NCBI GenBank assembly: GCA_016703945.1 | Contig: JADJBC010000007.1 | Span: 124,001-188,000 of the forward strand | DNA length: 64,000 bases | Direction: 5' to 3' | From: Candidatus Aalborgicola danicus | Lineage (GTDB): Bacteria > Pseudomonadota > Gammaproteobacteria > Burkholderiales > Burkholderiaceae_C | The notes under the pieces: generated by a model | Database searches by the model: none | What the model saw: the letters and a program-made list of their open reading frames with translations, nothing else | Told to the model about the DNA's origin: nothing | Shown: positions 34,858 through 42,359 of the stretch, piece after piece | How the letters are laid out: every line of letters begins with the position of its first letter | Numbering within the stretch: position 1 is the first letter of the stretch | Position numbers and translations under genes: made by a program

Positions 34858-35397
34858 TTATTTCACGTAGAGGCGGCTTACCATCGTGTGATGGTTGATG
34901 CCACAGTATTCGTTGCAAACGATCGAATAAGTACCGGACTTGTTCGGCGTAATCTTGACCACGTGTTCATAACCGGGCACGACTTGAATATTGATATTGA
35001 CCGGTTGTAGTGAGAATCCGTGGTTGTAGTCCATGGACGTGAGGTGCAAGCGGTAGGTCTTGTCCTTTTCAAGCTCCAAAATGGGCCAGAAATTCCACAG
35101 GCGCGCGACCAAGTAGACGTCGGACCCAGCGGGCGGCGCGACAACCGGAATGTTGTCGGCGGTTTCCGTCCGAACGGTGTATTTGTCGACCATGGCCTGT
35201 GTTTTCTTGGTAAACATCTCGGGCGTGGTCTTGTAGGTTTCAGTTGACAGGTTCTGCGAACCATAGATGTGCCAGCCGACCATCATGGCAAACATGATCA
35301 AACACCAGATCAGCGAGATGACGATCCAGGTTCCTTCAACACGATCCAGTGGATGCTTCCACCACAGTCGCTCTGCGGGAGGCAATATTGCGCTCAT
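34858..35397 (-). CDS. Cytochrome c oxidase subunit II with CuA site
   Basis: 179 residues. A single N-terminal helix (about 22-42, 'WIVISLIWCLIMFAMMVGW') anchors a periplasmic cupredoxin domain. All CuA ligands are present: H126 ('DYNHGF'), C161, E163, C165, H169 and M172 in 'CNEYCGINHHTM'. The single-helix form is typical of B-type (ba3-like) oxidases. It accepts electrons from a cytochrome c or cupredoxin and passes them to the subunit I encoded directly downstream. Confidence 0.93.
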   Translation of the reverse strand: MSAILPPAERLWWKHPLDRVEGTWIVISLIWCLIMFAMMVGWHIYGSQNLSTETYKTTPEMFTKKTQAMVDKYTVRTETADNIPVVAPPAGSDVYLVARLWNFWPILELEKDKTYRLHLTSMDYNHGFSLQPVNINIQVVPGYEHVVKITPNKSGTYSIVCNEYCGINHHTMVSRLYVK

Positions 35398-35441
35398 ATG
35401 CGTTTCTCCTAGTTGGGGTACTTGCCTGTTTGGCCGATTGC

Positions 35442-35627
35442 TTACTTGGCCAAAGGCACGGTCAGGATGTCAATCACGCCCCAAAGGGAATAGACAACCA
35501 TGGGAACCAAAACCCCCAAAAACAACAGGAGGAAGGGGTTGTCGAGCAACTGCTGCATCATGGGCACAGGCTCATTGGGATCATCAACAACGTGCTGGGA
35601 AGCAGGGGTGTTTTTGGTTTGCGACAT
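35442..35627 (-). CDS. Small single-helix subunit at the head of the oxidase cluster
   Basis: 61 residues: a polar N-terminus with 'PVPMMQQLLDNP', then one helix (FLLLFLGVLVPMVVYSLWGV). The start at 35627 has AAGGAAA in front, and the longer in-frame start is rejected. Position and size suit a IIa-type accessory subunit of B-type oxidases. No motif proves it. It is the first gene of the minus-strand cluster, 44 bp before subunit II. Confidence 0.75.
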   Translation of the reverse strand: MSQTKNTPASQHVVDDPNEPVPMMQQLLDNPFLLLFLGVLVPMVVYSLWGVIDILTVPLAK

Positions 35628-35727
35628 GTCGTTTTCCTTGGGTGAAGTGCCATCGTCAAAGCGGCGTTTGACGCCTGACGTCACTGTAGGCAGATAGCCC
35701 CCAAATTAACTTAATGTGTCTTAAGAA

Positions 35728-35756
35728 TTGACCACATCAAGTTTGACCTATCGCAA
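35728..35756. promoter_or_regulatory. Possible FNR/ANR-type boxes upstream of the oxidase cluster
   Basis: TTGACCTATCGCAA (35743-35756) has the 14-bp spacing of an FNR box with a good left half and a weak right half. The adjacent TTGACCACATCAA (35728-35740) has two excellent halves but is one base short. Both lie 100-130 bp upstream of the first cluster gene. Oxygen- or NO-responsive control by an FNR-family protein would make sense here, but the match is imperfect. Confidence 0.3.
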
Positions 35757-35873
35757 ATCAGCAGGGTGTTGGGTGCGCGGGCAGGCACACCCGACCACAC
35801 ACCTGCTGGTGTGTGCCCATCTCAGTTCAATGAAGCATCAGGCGTTGACGCGGCCTAAGCGTGGGCGAACGCC

Positions 35874-37517
35874 CTACTCCCACTCGATCGTCGCGGGCGG
35901 TTTGCTGGACACGTCGTAAGTGACGCGGTTGATACCGCGCACTTCATTGATGATGCGCCCGGACACTTTCTTGAGCAAGGCATAGGGCAGCTCGGCCCAG
36001 TCGGCGGTCATAAAATCACTGGTCTGCACGGCACGCAGGGCAACCACATAGTCATACGTGCGGCCATCGCCCATCACGCCCACGCTCTTGACCGGAAGGA
36101 ACACGGTGAAGGCCTGGCTGGTGAGTTCGTACCAAGTCTTGCCGGTGGCTTCGTCCTTGAAGTTGCGCAGCTCTTCGATGAAGATGGCGTCAGCCCGGCG
36201 CAGCAGATCGGCATATTCCTTCTTGACCTCGCCCAGAATGCGAACACCCAGGCCGGGGCCGGGGAAAGGATGGCGATAAACCATGTCATGCGGCAGGCCC
36301 AAGGCGACCCCGAGCTCACGCACCTCGTCCTTGAACAGTTCGCGCAGCGGCTCCAAGAGTTTCAGGCCCAGTTGCTCGGGCAGGCCGCCGACATTGTGGT
36401 GACTTTTGATGGTGACCGCTTTTTTATTTCCTGCACCGCCCGACTCGATCACATCGGGATAAATCGTGCCCTGCGCCAGGAAGGTCGCGCCCTTGACAGA
36501 GCCCCCACCTGCTGCATTTTTTGTAGCATCCTGCGCAACCAGCGTGAGGGCTGCAGCCTTAAACACCTCAACAAATTCGCGTCCAATGATCTTGCGTTTG
36601 GCCTCTGGGTCGCTGACGCCAGCCAAATGGCCCAGGAACTGCTCACTGGCATCGACCCGCATGACCTTGGCGTGTAACTTGCCGACAAACATGTCCATGA
36701 CCATGTCGCCTTCGTTCAGGCGCAGCAGGCCATGATCGACAAACACGCAGGTTAACTGGTCGCCAATGGCGCGGTGGATCAGCGCCGCGGCCACAGACGA
36801 ATCGACTCCGCCGGACAGGCCCAGGATGACTTCCTCGTTGCCCACCTGGGCACGGATGCGCTCCACGGCTTCGGCAATGTAGTCGCCCATGATCCAGTCG
36901 GCGCGGGTGGCGCAGATGTCCAGCACAAAGCGGTTCAGAATCGCCTGGCCTTGTTTGGTGTGGGTCACCTCGGGGTGAAACTGTACGGCGTAAAAGCGAC
37001 GGGCCTCATCCGCCATGGCGGCGATGGGGCATGCGGTGTTGGAGGCCATCAGCGTGAAGCCTGGTGGCATTTCGGTGACCTTGTCGCCATGGCTCATCCA
37101 GACGTCCAGCACGCCATGACCCTCAGGTGTAGTGCTGTCTTGTATACCTTCGAGCAGCTTGGTGTGGCCGCGCGCACGGATTTGCGCCGAACCAAATTCG
37201 CGGGTATGTCCGGCCTCTACCTTGCCGCCCAGTTGTTGTGCCATGGCCTGCATGCCGTAACAAATGCCCAAAACCGGGATGCCGAGTTCAAACAGCACTT
37301 GCGGCGCCTTGTCGGTGGTCTCTTCGTAAATGCTGGCATGGCTGCCGGACAGGATGATGCCCTTCAGCGATCCGTCCTTGGCATAGTTGCGCACCCATTC
37401 TTCACTGACATCGCAGGGATGCACTTCGCAAAACACATGGGCTTCGCGGATGCGGCGGGCGATGAGCTGGGTAACTTGTGAGCCGAAATCGAGAATGAGG
37501 ATGCGTTCGTGTGTCAT
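35874..37517 (-). CDS. guaA: GMP synthase (glutamine-hydrolysing), with repeat-derived insert
   Basis: Converts XMP to GMP using glutamine and ATP. The class I amidotransferase domain has Cys86 ('GICYGMQAM') with 'HPEVTHT'. The ATP-pyrophosphatase domain has the P-loop 'LGLSGGVDSSV', and the dimerisation domain ends in 'RTYDYVVALRAV...TIEWE'. At 547 residues it is 22 longer than E. coli GuaA. The excess is at about 318-342 (between 'EVFKA' and 'FLAQGTIYPDVIES'), where repeat copy H encodes 'AALTLVAQDATKNAAGG'. The start at 37517 gives the conserved 'ILILDFGSQ'. It is the third gene of a guaB-MFS-guaA operon. Confidence 0.97.
   Translation of the reverse strand: MTHERILILDFGSQVTQLIARRIREAHVFCEVHPCDVSEEWVRNYAKDGSLKGIILSGSHASIYEETTDKAPQVLFELGIPVLGICYGMQAMAQQLGGKVEAGHTREFGSAQIRARGHTKLLEGIQDSTTPEGHGVLDVWMSHGDKVTEMPPGFTLMASNTACPIAAMADEARRFYAVQFHPEVTHTKQGQAILNRFVLDICATRADWIMGDYIAEAVERIRAQVGNEEVILGLSGGVDSSVAAALIHRAIGDQLTCVFVDHGLLRLNEGDMVMDMFVGKLHAKVMRVDASEQFLGHLAGVSDPEAKRKIIGREFVEVFKAAALTLVAQDATKNAAGGGSVKGATFLAQGTIYPDVIESGGAGNKKAVTIKSHHNVGGLPEQLGLKLLEPLRELFKDEVRELGVALGLPHDMVYRHPFPGPGLGVRILGEVKKEYADLLRRADAIFIEELRNFKDEATGKTWYELTSQAFTVFLPVKSVGVMGDGRTYDYVVALRAVQTSDFMTADWAELPYALLKKVSGRIINEVRGINRVTYDVSSKPPATIEWE
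36509..36558 (+). repeat. 50-bp dispersed repeat, copy H (inside guaA)
   Basis: Reads CTGCTGCA, TTGTAGCATCCTGCGCA, GTGAGGGCTGCAGCC in the family order. It lies antisense within guaA and is translated in the same frame as copies A, B, D and I. Confidence 0.65.
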
Positions 37518-37522
37518 GGAAA

Positions 37523-38734
37523 TCAAACTTGAGAGATGCCAGCCCTGAGCGCACGCTGGCGTTGAAAGTGCCAAACCGCCAGGCCCAGGGCCAGCAGTTG
37601 GATCAGACCGCCCACAAAAAAAGGCAGGCCCAGGCGAATGTCGCCGCGCGGCGCATCGGACACCAGCGCCAGCATACCGGCGCCAGCGACCGGCGCCAAC
37701 ACCGCCATCAGGCTGTTGACGGAAGACACGGCGCCCAAGGTGCGGCCCTGTATGGTTTCGTCGGCGGCGCCCGAGACTATGCTTTGCAGATTGGACCCGT
37801 TCGCCGCCGAGAACATGTTGAGCACAATGATGGCAAACAGCATCCAGGCATCCGTTGCCAGCCCATACGCCACATAGGCCAGGCTCGCACTGCACATGCC
37901 GATCACCGCCAGGCGTTGTGTGGAAATGCGCCTGAGTATGTGTTTGAGCAACACCCCCTGCATCAGCACACTGACCACGCCGACTACCATCAATGACCAA
38001 CCGGTTTCGCGTGGTCCCCAGCCGAACTTGAAGGTGGTGTAGAGCACCCAGGTGGCATGCAACATGAACTGTGCCAGGGTCGTCAGCGCGATGACGGCTA
38101 TCAGAGGCCCCACACCCCGCAGGTCGATGAGGCCACGAAGCGCCGCGATGGGGTTGGCTTTGCGCCATTCGAACGCATGGCGCCTGGCTGTGGGCAGGCT
38201 TTCCGGCAAAACGAAGTAGCCGTAGACCCAGTTGACAATGGCCAAAGACCCTGAGGCCACGAAGGGCAAGCGCAAATCCACGTCACCCAGAATGCCACCC
38301 AAAGCCGGTCCAAGGATAAAACCCAGGCCCATCATGGCGCCCAGCAGACCGAAACGGCGCGCACGGTCTGGCGCCGGCGTAATGTCCGCCACGTAGGCAT
38401 TGGCCACCGCGATATTCGCCTGCATGGCACCGCCAATCAGCCGCACCACAACCAACATCCACAGGCTGTTGGCCGCAGCCGTCATGAAGAAAGTGAAGGC
38501 CAAGCCACAAAACCCCAACAGCAACACCGGGCGACGCCCAAACCGATCTGACAAGGCACCCAGAATCGGTGCGCCAAAGAAGTTGGCAATGCCAAACGCG
38601 AACATCATGGCGCCAAACCAGAAGGCCTGGTCGCCCTGCGACTGCGTGAACTGACCGACCAGGTGCGGCAACACCGGGATCATCAGACCGATCGACATCA
38701 TGTCGATCAGCACGGCGATCATGATGAAGCGCAT
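37523..38734 (-). CDS. MFS transporter (TetA-like drug:H+ antiporter family)
   Basis: 403 residues, 12 helices. It has the cytoplasmic loop 2-3 motif 'GALSDRFGRRPVLLLG', the antiporter-type loop in helix 5 ('GLLGAMMGLGFILGPALGG'), and the 'DMMSIGLMIPVLPHL' start typical of the TetA/TCR group. It lies between guaB (37 nt upstream) and guaA (5 nt downstream), so it is co-expressed with GMP synthesis. Export of a purine, nucleoside or analogue is a reasonable guess from context. The sequence alone supports only an efflux pump. Confidence 0.88.
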   Translation of the reverse strand: MRFIMIAVLIDMMSIGLMIPVLPHLVGQFTQSQGDQAFWFGAMMFAFGIANFFGAPILGALSDRFGRRPVLLLGFCGLAFTFFMTAAANSLWMLVVVRLIGGAMQANIAVANAYVADITPAPDRARRFGLLGAMMGLGFILGPALGGILGDVDLRLPFVASGSLAIVNWVYGYFVLPESLPTARRHAFEWRKANPIAALRGLIDLRGVGPLIAVIALTTLAQFMLHATWVLYTTFKFGWGPRETGWSLMVVGVVSVLMQGVLLKHILRRISTQRLAVIGMCSASLAYVAYGLATDAWMLFAIIVLNMFSAANGSNLQSIVSGAADETIQGRTLGAVSSVNSLMAVLAPVAGAGMLALVSDAPRGDIRLGLPFFVGGLIQLLALGLAVWHFQRQRALRAGISQV

Positions 38735-38771
38735 CGCCGCCGGCCGGCCCTCGGCTACTGCGACGAGAATA

Positions 38772-40247
38772 TCAGTCGGCGCGGTAATTGGGGGCCTCTT
38801 TGGTGATTTGCACGTCGTGGACGTGGCTTTCGCGGATGCCGGCCGTGGTGATCTCTACAAACTCCGCCTTGTTTTGCATGTCTTCTATCGTGGGGCAACC
38901 GCAGTAGCCCATGCTGGCACGGATGCCACCCGCCATCTGGAACACGATAGACACCATGGAACCCTTGTAGGGAACGCGGCCTTCAATACCTTCTGGCACC
39001 AGCTTGTCGGCGTTCGGGTTGCCGGTGCTGGATTCCTGGAAGTAGCGGTCTGCACTGCCTTGCTGCATGGCGCCAATGGAGCCCATGCCGCGGTAGCTTT
39101 TGTAGCTGCGGCCCTGGAACAGGATGACTTCGCCCGGTGCTTCCTCGGTGCCCGCAAACATGCCACCCATCATGACCGTGCTGGCGCCGGCCGCCAAAGC
39201 CTTTGCAATGTCGCCGCTGTAACGGATGCCACCGTCGGCAATCAGGGGAATGCCCGTGCCCTTCAAGGCGGTGGCAACGTTGTCGATGGCCATAATTTGC
39301 GGCACACCGACACCCGCCACGATGCGGGTAGTACAAATCGAACCTGGGCCAATGCCGACCTTGACCGCATCGGCGCCAGCTTCGGCCAGGGCCAATGCAG
39401 CGGCACCGGTGGCGATGTTGCCGCCAATGACGTCGACCTGGGGATAGTTTTTCTTGACCCAGCGCACGCGCTCAATGACGCCGTGGCTGTGACCGTGGGC
39501 GGTGTCGACGACGATGGCGTCAACACCGGCGCGAACCAGCAACTCGACACGCTCTTCGGTGCCCTCGCCCACGCCCACTGCGGCGCCGACGCGCAGTTTG
39601 CCATAGGCGTCCCGCGCGGCATTCGGGAAGCTGGTTTGCTTCGTGATGTCCTTGACGGTGATCAGGCCCTTGAGTTCAAAAGATTCGTTGACGACCAGCA
39701 GGCGTTCGATCTTGTGCTGGTTCAGCAAAACCTTGGCTTCGGTAATCGTGATGGCGGCGCTGTCCTGCACCGTCACCAGCTTGTCCCTGGGCGTCATGAT
39801 CTGGCTGACCGGCAGGTCGTACCGTGTCTCGAAGCGCAGATCGCGCCCGGTGACTATGCCCACCACCTTGCCACCGTCGCAGACCGGGAAACCGGACACA
39901 CCCAATTGCTCGGACAGATTCATCACCTGGCGCACGGTGTGGGAGGGGGTGATGACCACCGGATCGCGCAACACGCCGGACTCGTAACGCTTGACCTTGG
40001 ACACCTGCGCGGCCTGTTCGGCGGCGGTCAGGTTTTTGTGGACGATGCCCATCCCGCCCTCTTGCGCGATGGCGATCGCCAGGCGCGCCTCGGTAACTGT
40101 ATCCATGGCAGCGGACACCAGGGGCAGGTTCAGGGCGATGTTGCGGGAGAAGCGGGTGGCGAGGGATGTGTCCTTGGGCAGGACCTGGGAGTACGCTGGG
40201 ACCAACAACACATCGTCGAAGGTGAGCGCTTTGCCGAGGAGGCGCAT
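38772..40247 (-). CDS. guaB: Inosine-5'-monophosphate dehydrogenase
   Basis: Oxidises IMP to XMP with NAD+, the rate-limiting step to GMP. 491 residues: a TIM barrel split by two CBS domains ('MTPRDKLVTVQDSA', 'IERLLVVNE'). The catalytic Cys loop is 'GPGSICTTRIVAG', followed by 'IADGGIRYSGDI' and the flap 'YRGMGSIGAM'. The start at 40247 gives the normal 'MRLLGKALTFDDVLLVP', so the longer reading frame is rejected. First gene of guaB-MFS-guaA. Its upstream gap is shared with the divergent gene at 40385. Confidence 0.98.
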   Translation of the reverse strand: MRLLGKALTFDDVLLVPAYSQVLPKDTSLATRFSRNIALNLPLVSAAMDTVTEARLAIAIAQEGGMGIVHKNLTAAEQAAQVSKVKRYESGVLRDPVVITPSHTVRQVMNLSEQLGVSGFPVCDGGKVVGIVTGRDLRFETRYDLPVSQIMTPRDKLVTVQDSAAITITEAKVLLNQHKIERLLVVNESFELKGLITVKDITKQTSFPNAARDAYGKLRVGAAVGVGEGTEERVELLVRAGVDAIVVDTAHGHSHGVIERVRWVKKNYPQVDVIGGNIATGAAALALAEAGADAVKVGIGPGSICTTRIVAGVGVPQIMAIDNVATALKGTGIPLIADGGIRYSGDIAKALAAGASTVMMGGMFAGTEEAPGEVILFQGRSYKSYRGMGSIGAMQQGSADRYFQESSTGNPNADKLVPEGIEGRVPYKGSMVSIVFQMAGGIRASMGYCGCPTIEDMQNKAEFVEITTAGIRESHVHDVQITKEAPNYRAD

Positions 40248-40384
40248 GTCAAAGCTCCAAATGTCGAAATTGTACCCGTGGCGCCCCTCAGGGCTCCTCG
40301 CCACAGGCGTCCCGCAGCGCCAAAAACAAACTGTTGTGATCGATTTTTCAACCGGATACCCGGCTTGACCGCTACACTTTACAT

Positions 40385-40897
40385 ATGAAATGGATTCAAA
40401 CACTCCTGATGGTTTCGGCAGCCGCGCTTTGCGTCAATGCATTTGCGCAATGGCAATGGATCAACAAAGATGGTCACAAGGTATTCAGCGACCGCGCGCC
40501 ATCAGCAGACATTCCGGACAAAAATATCCTCAAACGTCCCGCAGGCCGCCTCCCTCCCAGTGCCTCCCCCACAGAATCTGAGGCAACCAGCGAAACCGCT
40601 TTGGCTATTCCGATACCAGCCAGTTCCAAACCCGCAGGTGGACTGGACAAGGAACTCGAAGTCAGAAAAAAGAAGGCGCTGGAAACCGAAGCCGCCAAGC
40701 GCAAGGCCGAAGATGACCGTGTCGCTAAAGCCAGGGCCGACAACTGTGTACGGGCCAAGCGGGCCAAGGCCAGCTTGGACTCTGGTACCCGATTGGTGCG
40801 TACCAATGATGCCGGCGAACGAGAGGTGATGGATGAATCAGCGCTTGCAGAGGAGCAAAAGCGTACTCAGGGCATCATTGACAGGGACTGCAAGTAA
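40385..40897 (+). CDS. DUF4124-type periplasmic protein with coiled coil
   Basis: 170 residues with a clear signal peptide (MKWIQTLLMVSAAALCVNAFA). The short DUF4124 module follows ('QWQWINKDGHKVFSDRAPSADIP'), then a Pro/Ser-rich linker and a charged helix ('DKELEVRKKKALETEAAKRK'), ending with two Cys (C118 region and C169) that could form a disulfide. The family is common in beta-proteobacteria and has no assigned function. It is divergent from guaB. Confidence 0.88.
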   Translation: MKWIQTLLMVSAAALCVNAFAQWQWINKDGHKVFSDRAPSADIPDKNILKRPAGRLPPSASPTESEATSETALAIPIPASSKPAGGLDKELEVRKKKALETEAAKRKAEDDRVAKARADNCVRAKRAKASLDSGTRLVRTNDAGEREVMDESALAEEQKRTQGIIDRDCK

Positions 40898-40920
40898 CAC
40901 GCTAACAGCTCGCTGAGCCC

Positions 40921-41271
40921 TTAGTAACCCGCTTTTGCTCCAACTCGGCGTTTCGCAAACAGCCCAGCAGCTCGCTTGGCCCCTTGGCGCACAAACCGTT
41001 CGCGACGAGCCACCTTAGGATCAACCGTCAAGGCACGGTAAATCTCCAACCGGTCAAAGTCTTGCAATACGTCGCTAGCCCCCACCTTGCGCCCCCATAT
41101 ACCCAAGCTTAGCGTTGAGAGCTCGCTGACCGGGATACCGTTCAAGATATCACTCGCATGCAGCGCCTGCGCAACAGTACATCCTATTGGCAGCACCAAC
41201 AGCAGTTCGCGGAACTCACGTGGCGCCGGTGAAAAAATCAGCGTTATTGACAGGTGTTTTTCAGTCGCCAT
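40921..41271 (-). CDS. rnfH: RnfH family ubiquitin-like protein
   Basis: 116-residue beta-grasp protein of UPF0125 ('ITLIFSPAPREFRELLLVL', 'LGIWGRKVGASDVLQDFDRLEIYRAL') with a basic C-terminal tail ('RFVRQGAKRAAGLFAKRR'). Function unclear. The gene is next to ratA in many proteobacteria. The ATG at 41271 overlaps the ratA stop by 11 nt, so it is coupled. Confidence 0.9.
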   Translation of the reverse strand: MATEKHLSITLIFSPAPREFRELLLVLPIGCTVAQALHASDILNGIPVSELSTLSLGIWGRKVGASDVLQDFDRLEIYRALTVDPKVARRERFVRQGAKRAAGLFAKRRVGAKAGY

Positions 41272-41704
41272 AGACTTGTTCCGCTCGTTTGACAAAAGCA
41301 TCCACCAAACTGGCGGCAATCTTGTCAAACACCGGCCCGACCAAGGTACTCAATGCCGAACTGTCGAAGCCGTAATTGAGGGTCAACTCGACTTTGCAAG
41401 CGCGCTGCGATCCGTCTCCCAGAGGAATAAAGTTCCACTGCCCATCCAGATGTGAAAAAGGGCCATTGAGCAATTCCATATCCACCCGGCTGTCGACAAC
41501 ATGGACATTGCGGGTGCTGAACTTTTGGTGAACGCCGCCAAAGGCTATGCCCATTTCGGCAATCATCCCGTTCGCATGTTCCTCCACCACCCGTGCGTTT
41601 TCGCACCAGGGCAGAAACTTGGAGTACTGGTCGACATCGGTCACCAGCACATACATTTCCCGCGGGCTGTACCAGATCAAAACGGACTTGTGTACGGTTT
41701 TCAT
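41261..41704 (-). CDS. ratA: Polyketide cyclase/START-type protein (RatA/Coq10 family)
   Basis: 147 residues of the SRPBCC fold ('KSVLIWYSPREMYVLVTDVDQY', 'FLPWCENARV', 'GPFSHLDGQWNFIPL'). E. coli RatA was reported to block 70S formation, while the Coq10 relatives bind ubiquinone. Which role applies is not decided by the sequence. Divergent from smpB, a standard beta- and gamma-proteobacterial arrangement. Start chosen at 41704 for the conserved MKTVHKSVLI. Confidence 0.92.
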   Translation of the reverse strand: MKTVHKSVLIWYSPREMYVLVTDVDQYSKFLPWCENARVVEEHANGMIAEMGIAFGGVHQKFSTRNVHVVDSRVDMELLNGPFSHLDGQWNFIPLGDGSQRACKVELTLNYGFDSSALSTLVGPVFDKIAASLVDAFVKRAEQVYGD

Positions 41705-41784
41705 AGAATGAGGGTCTGCGCGGGATTGTAGACAAGCCCAAGAGCACATCTTCTTTTACCGTCTGTCATCCCCATCTGAGTCCC

Positions 41785-42258
41785 ATGGCCAAGAAACCTG
41801 CAATCAACACCCGCATCGCCGACAACAAGAAGGCCGCGTACAACTATTTCTTTGAAGAACGTTTTGAGGCCGGACTGGTGCTGGAGGGCTGGGAGGTGAA
41901 ATCCTTGCGCGAAGGCAAGGTCCAATTGACCGATGGTTATGTTGTGATCCGTAATGGTGAACTTTTTATCATCGGCCTGCAGATCAACCCATTACATACC
42001 GCATCCAGCCACGTGAACCCTGACAACGTGCGGACAAAGAAGCTGTTGATGCACAAGGAACAAATCCAGCGTTTGACCGGCAAGGTCGAACAAAAAGGCT
42101 ACACCTTGGTGCCCATCAATCTGCATTGGAAAGAGGGCAAGGTCAAATGCGAGATCGCACTGGCCAAGGGCAAGGCAGAACACGACAAACGCGACACGAT
42201 CAAGGATCGCGAAGGCAAACGTGAAGTCGAGCGGGCGATGAAGAGCAAAACACGCTAG
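41785..42258 (+). CDS. smpB: SsrA-binding protein
   Basis: 157-residue partner of tmRNA in rescuing stalled ribosomes. The OB-fold core shows 'NKKAAYNYFFEERFEAGLVLEGWEVKSLR' and 'YVVIRNGELFIIG', and the C-terminal basic tail ends 'KREVERAMKSKTR', which reads the empty mRNA channel. The 88-bp palindromic repeat begins 9 nt after the stop. Confidence 0.98.
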   Translation: MAKKPAINTRIADNKKAAYNYFFEERFEAGLVLEGWEVKSLREGKVQLTDGYVVIRNGELFIIGLQINPLHTASSHVNPDNVRTKKLLMHKEQIQRLTGKVEQKGYTLVPINLHWKEGKVKCEIALAKGKAEHDKRDTIKDREGKREVERAMKSKTR

Positions 42259-42266
42259 GAGGAGGG

Positions 42267-42354
42267 GGCTGGGCGCCAGAGCGTTTTGCGCAGGTCAAGG
42301 AGGAGCCCGCGCAGCGGGCGGGGGACACGGAGCAAAACGCTCTGGCGCCCAGCC
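42267..42354. repeat. 88-bp palindromic repeat, copy 2
   Basis: Perfectly complementary 22-nt arms (42267-42288 and 42333-42354) around the same core as copy 1 (GCGCAGGTCAAGG, then GCCCGCGCAGCGGGC and ACACGGAGC). It lies between the convergent genes smpB and the hydrolase gene. There is no U-tract, so simple Rho-independent termination is not evident. Confidence 0.85.
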
Positions 42355-42359
42355 TCTTC

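Noticed and set aside
35728..35740. TTGACCACATCAA as a true FNR box
   Set aside because: Spacing is 13 instead of 14 bp, so it is listed only as a weak candidate together with its neighbour.
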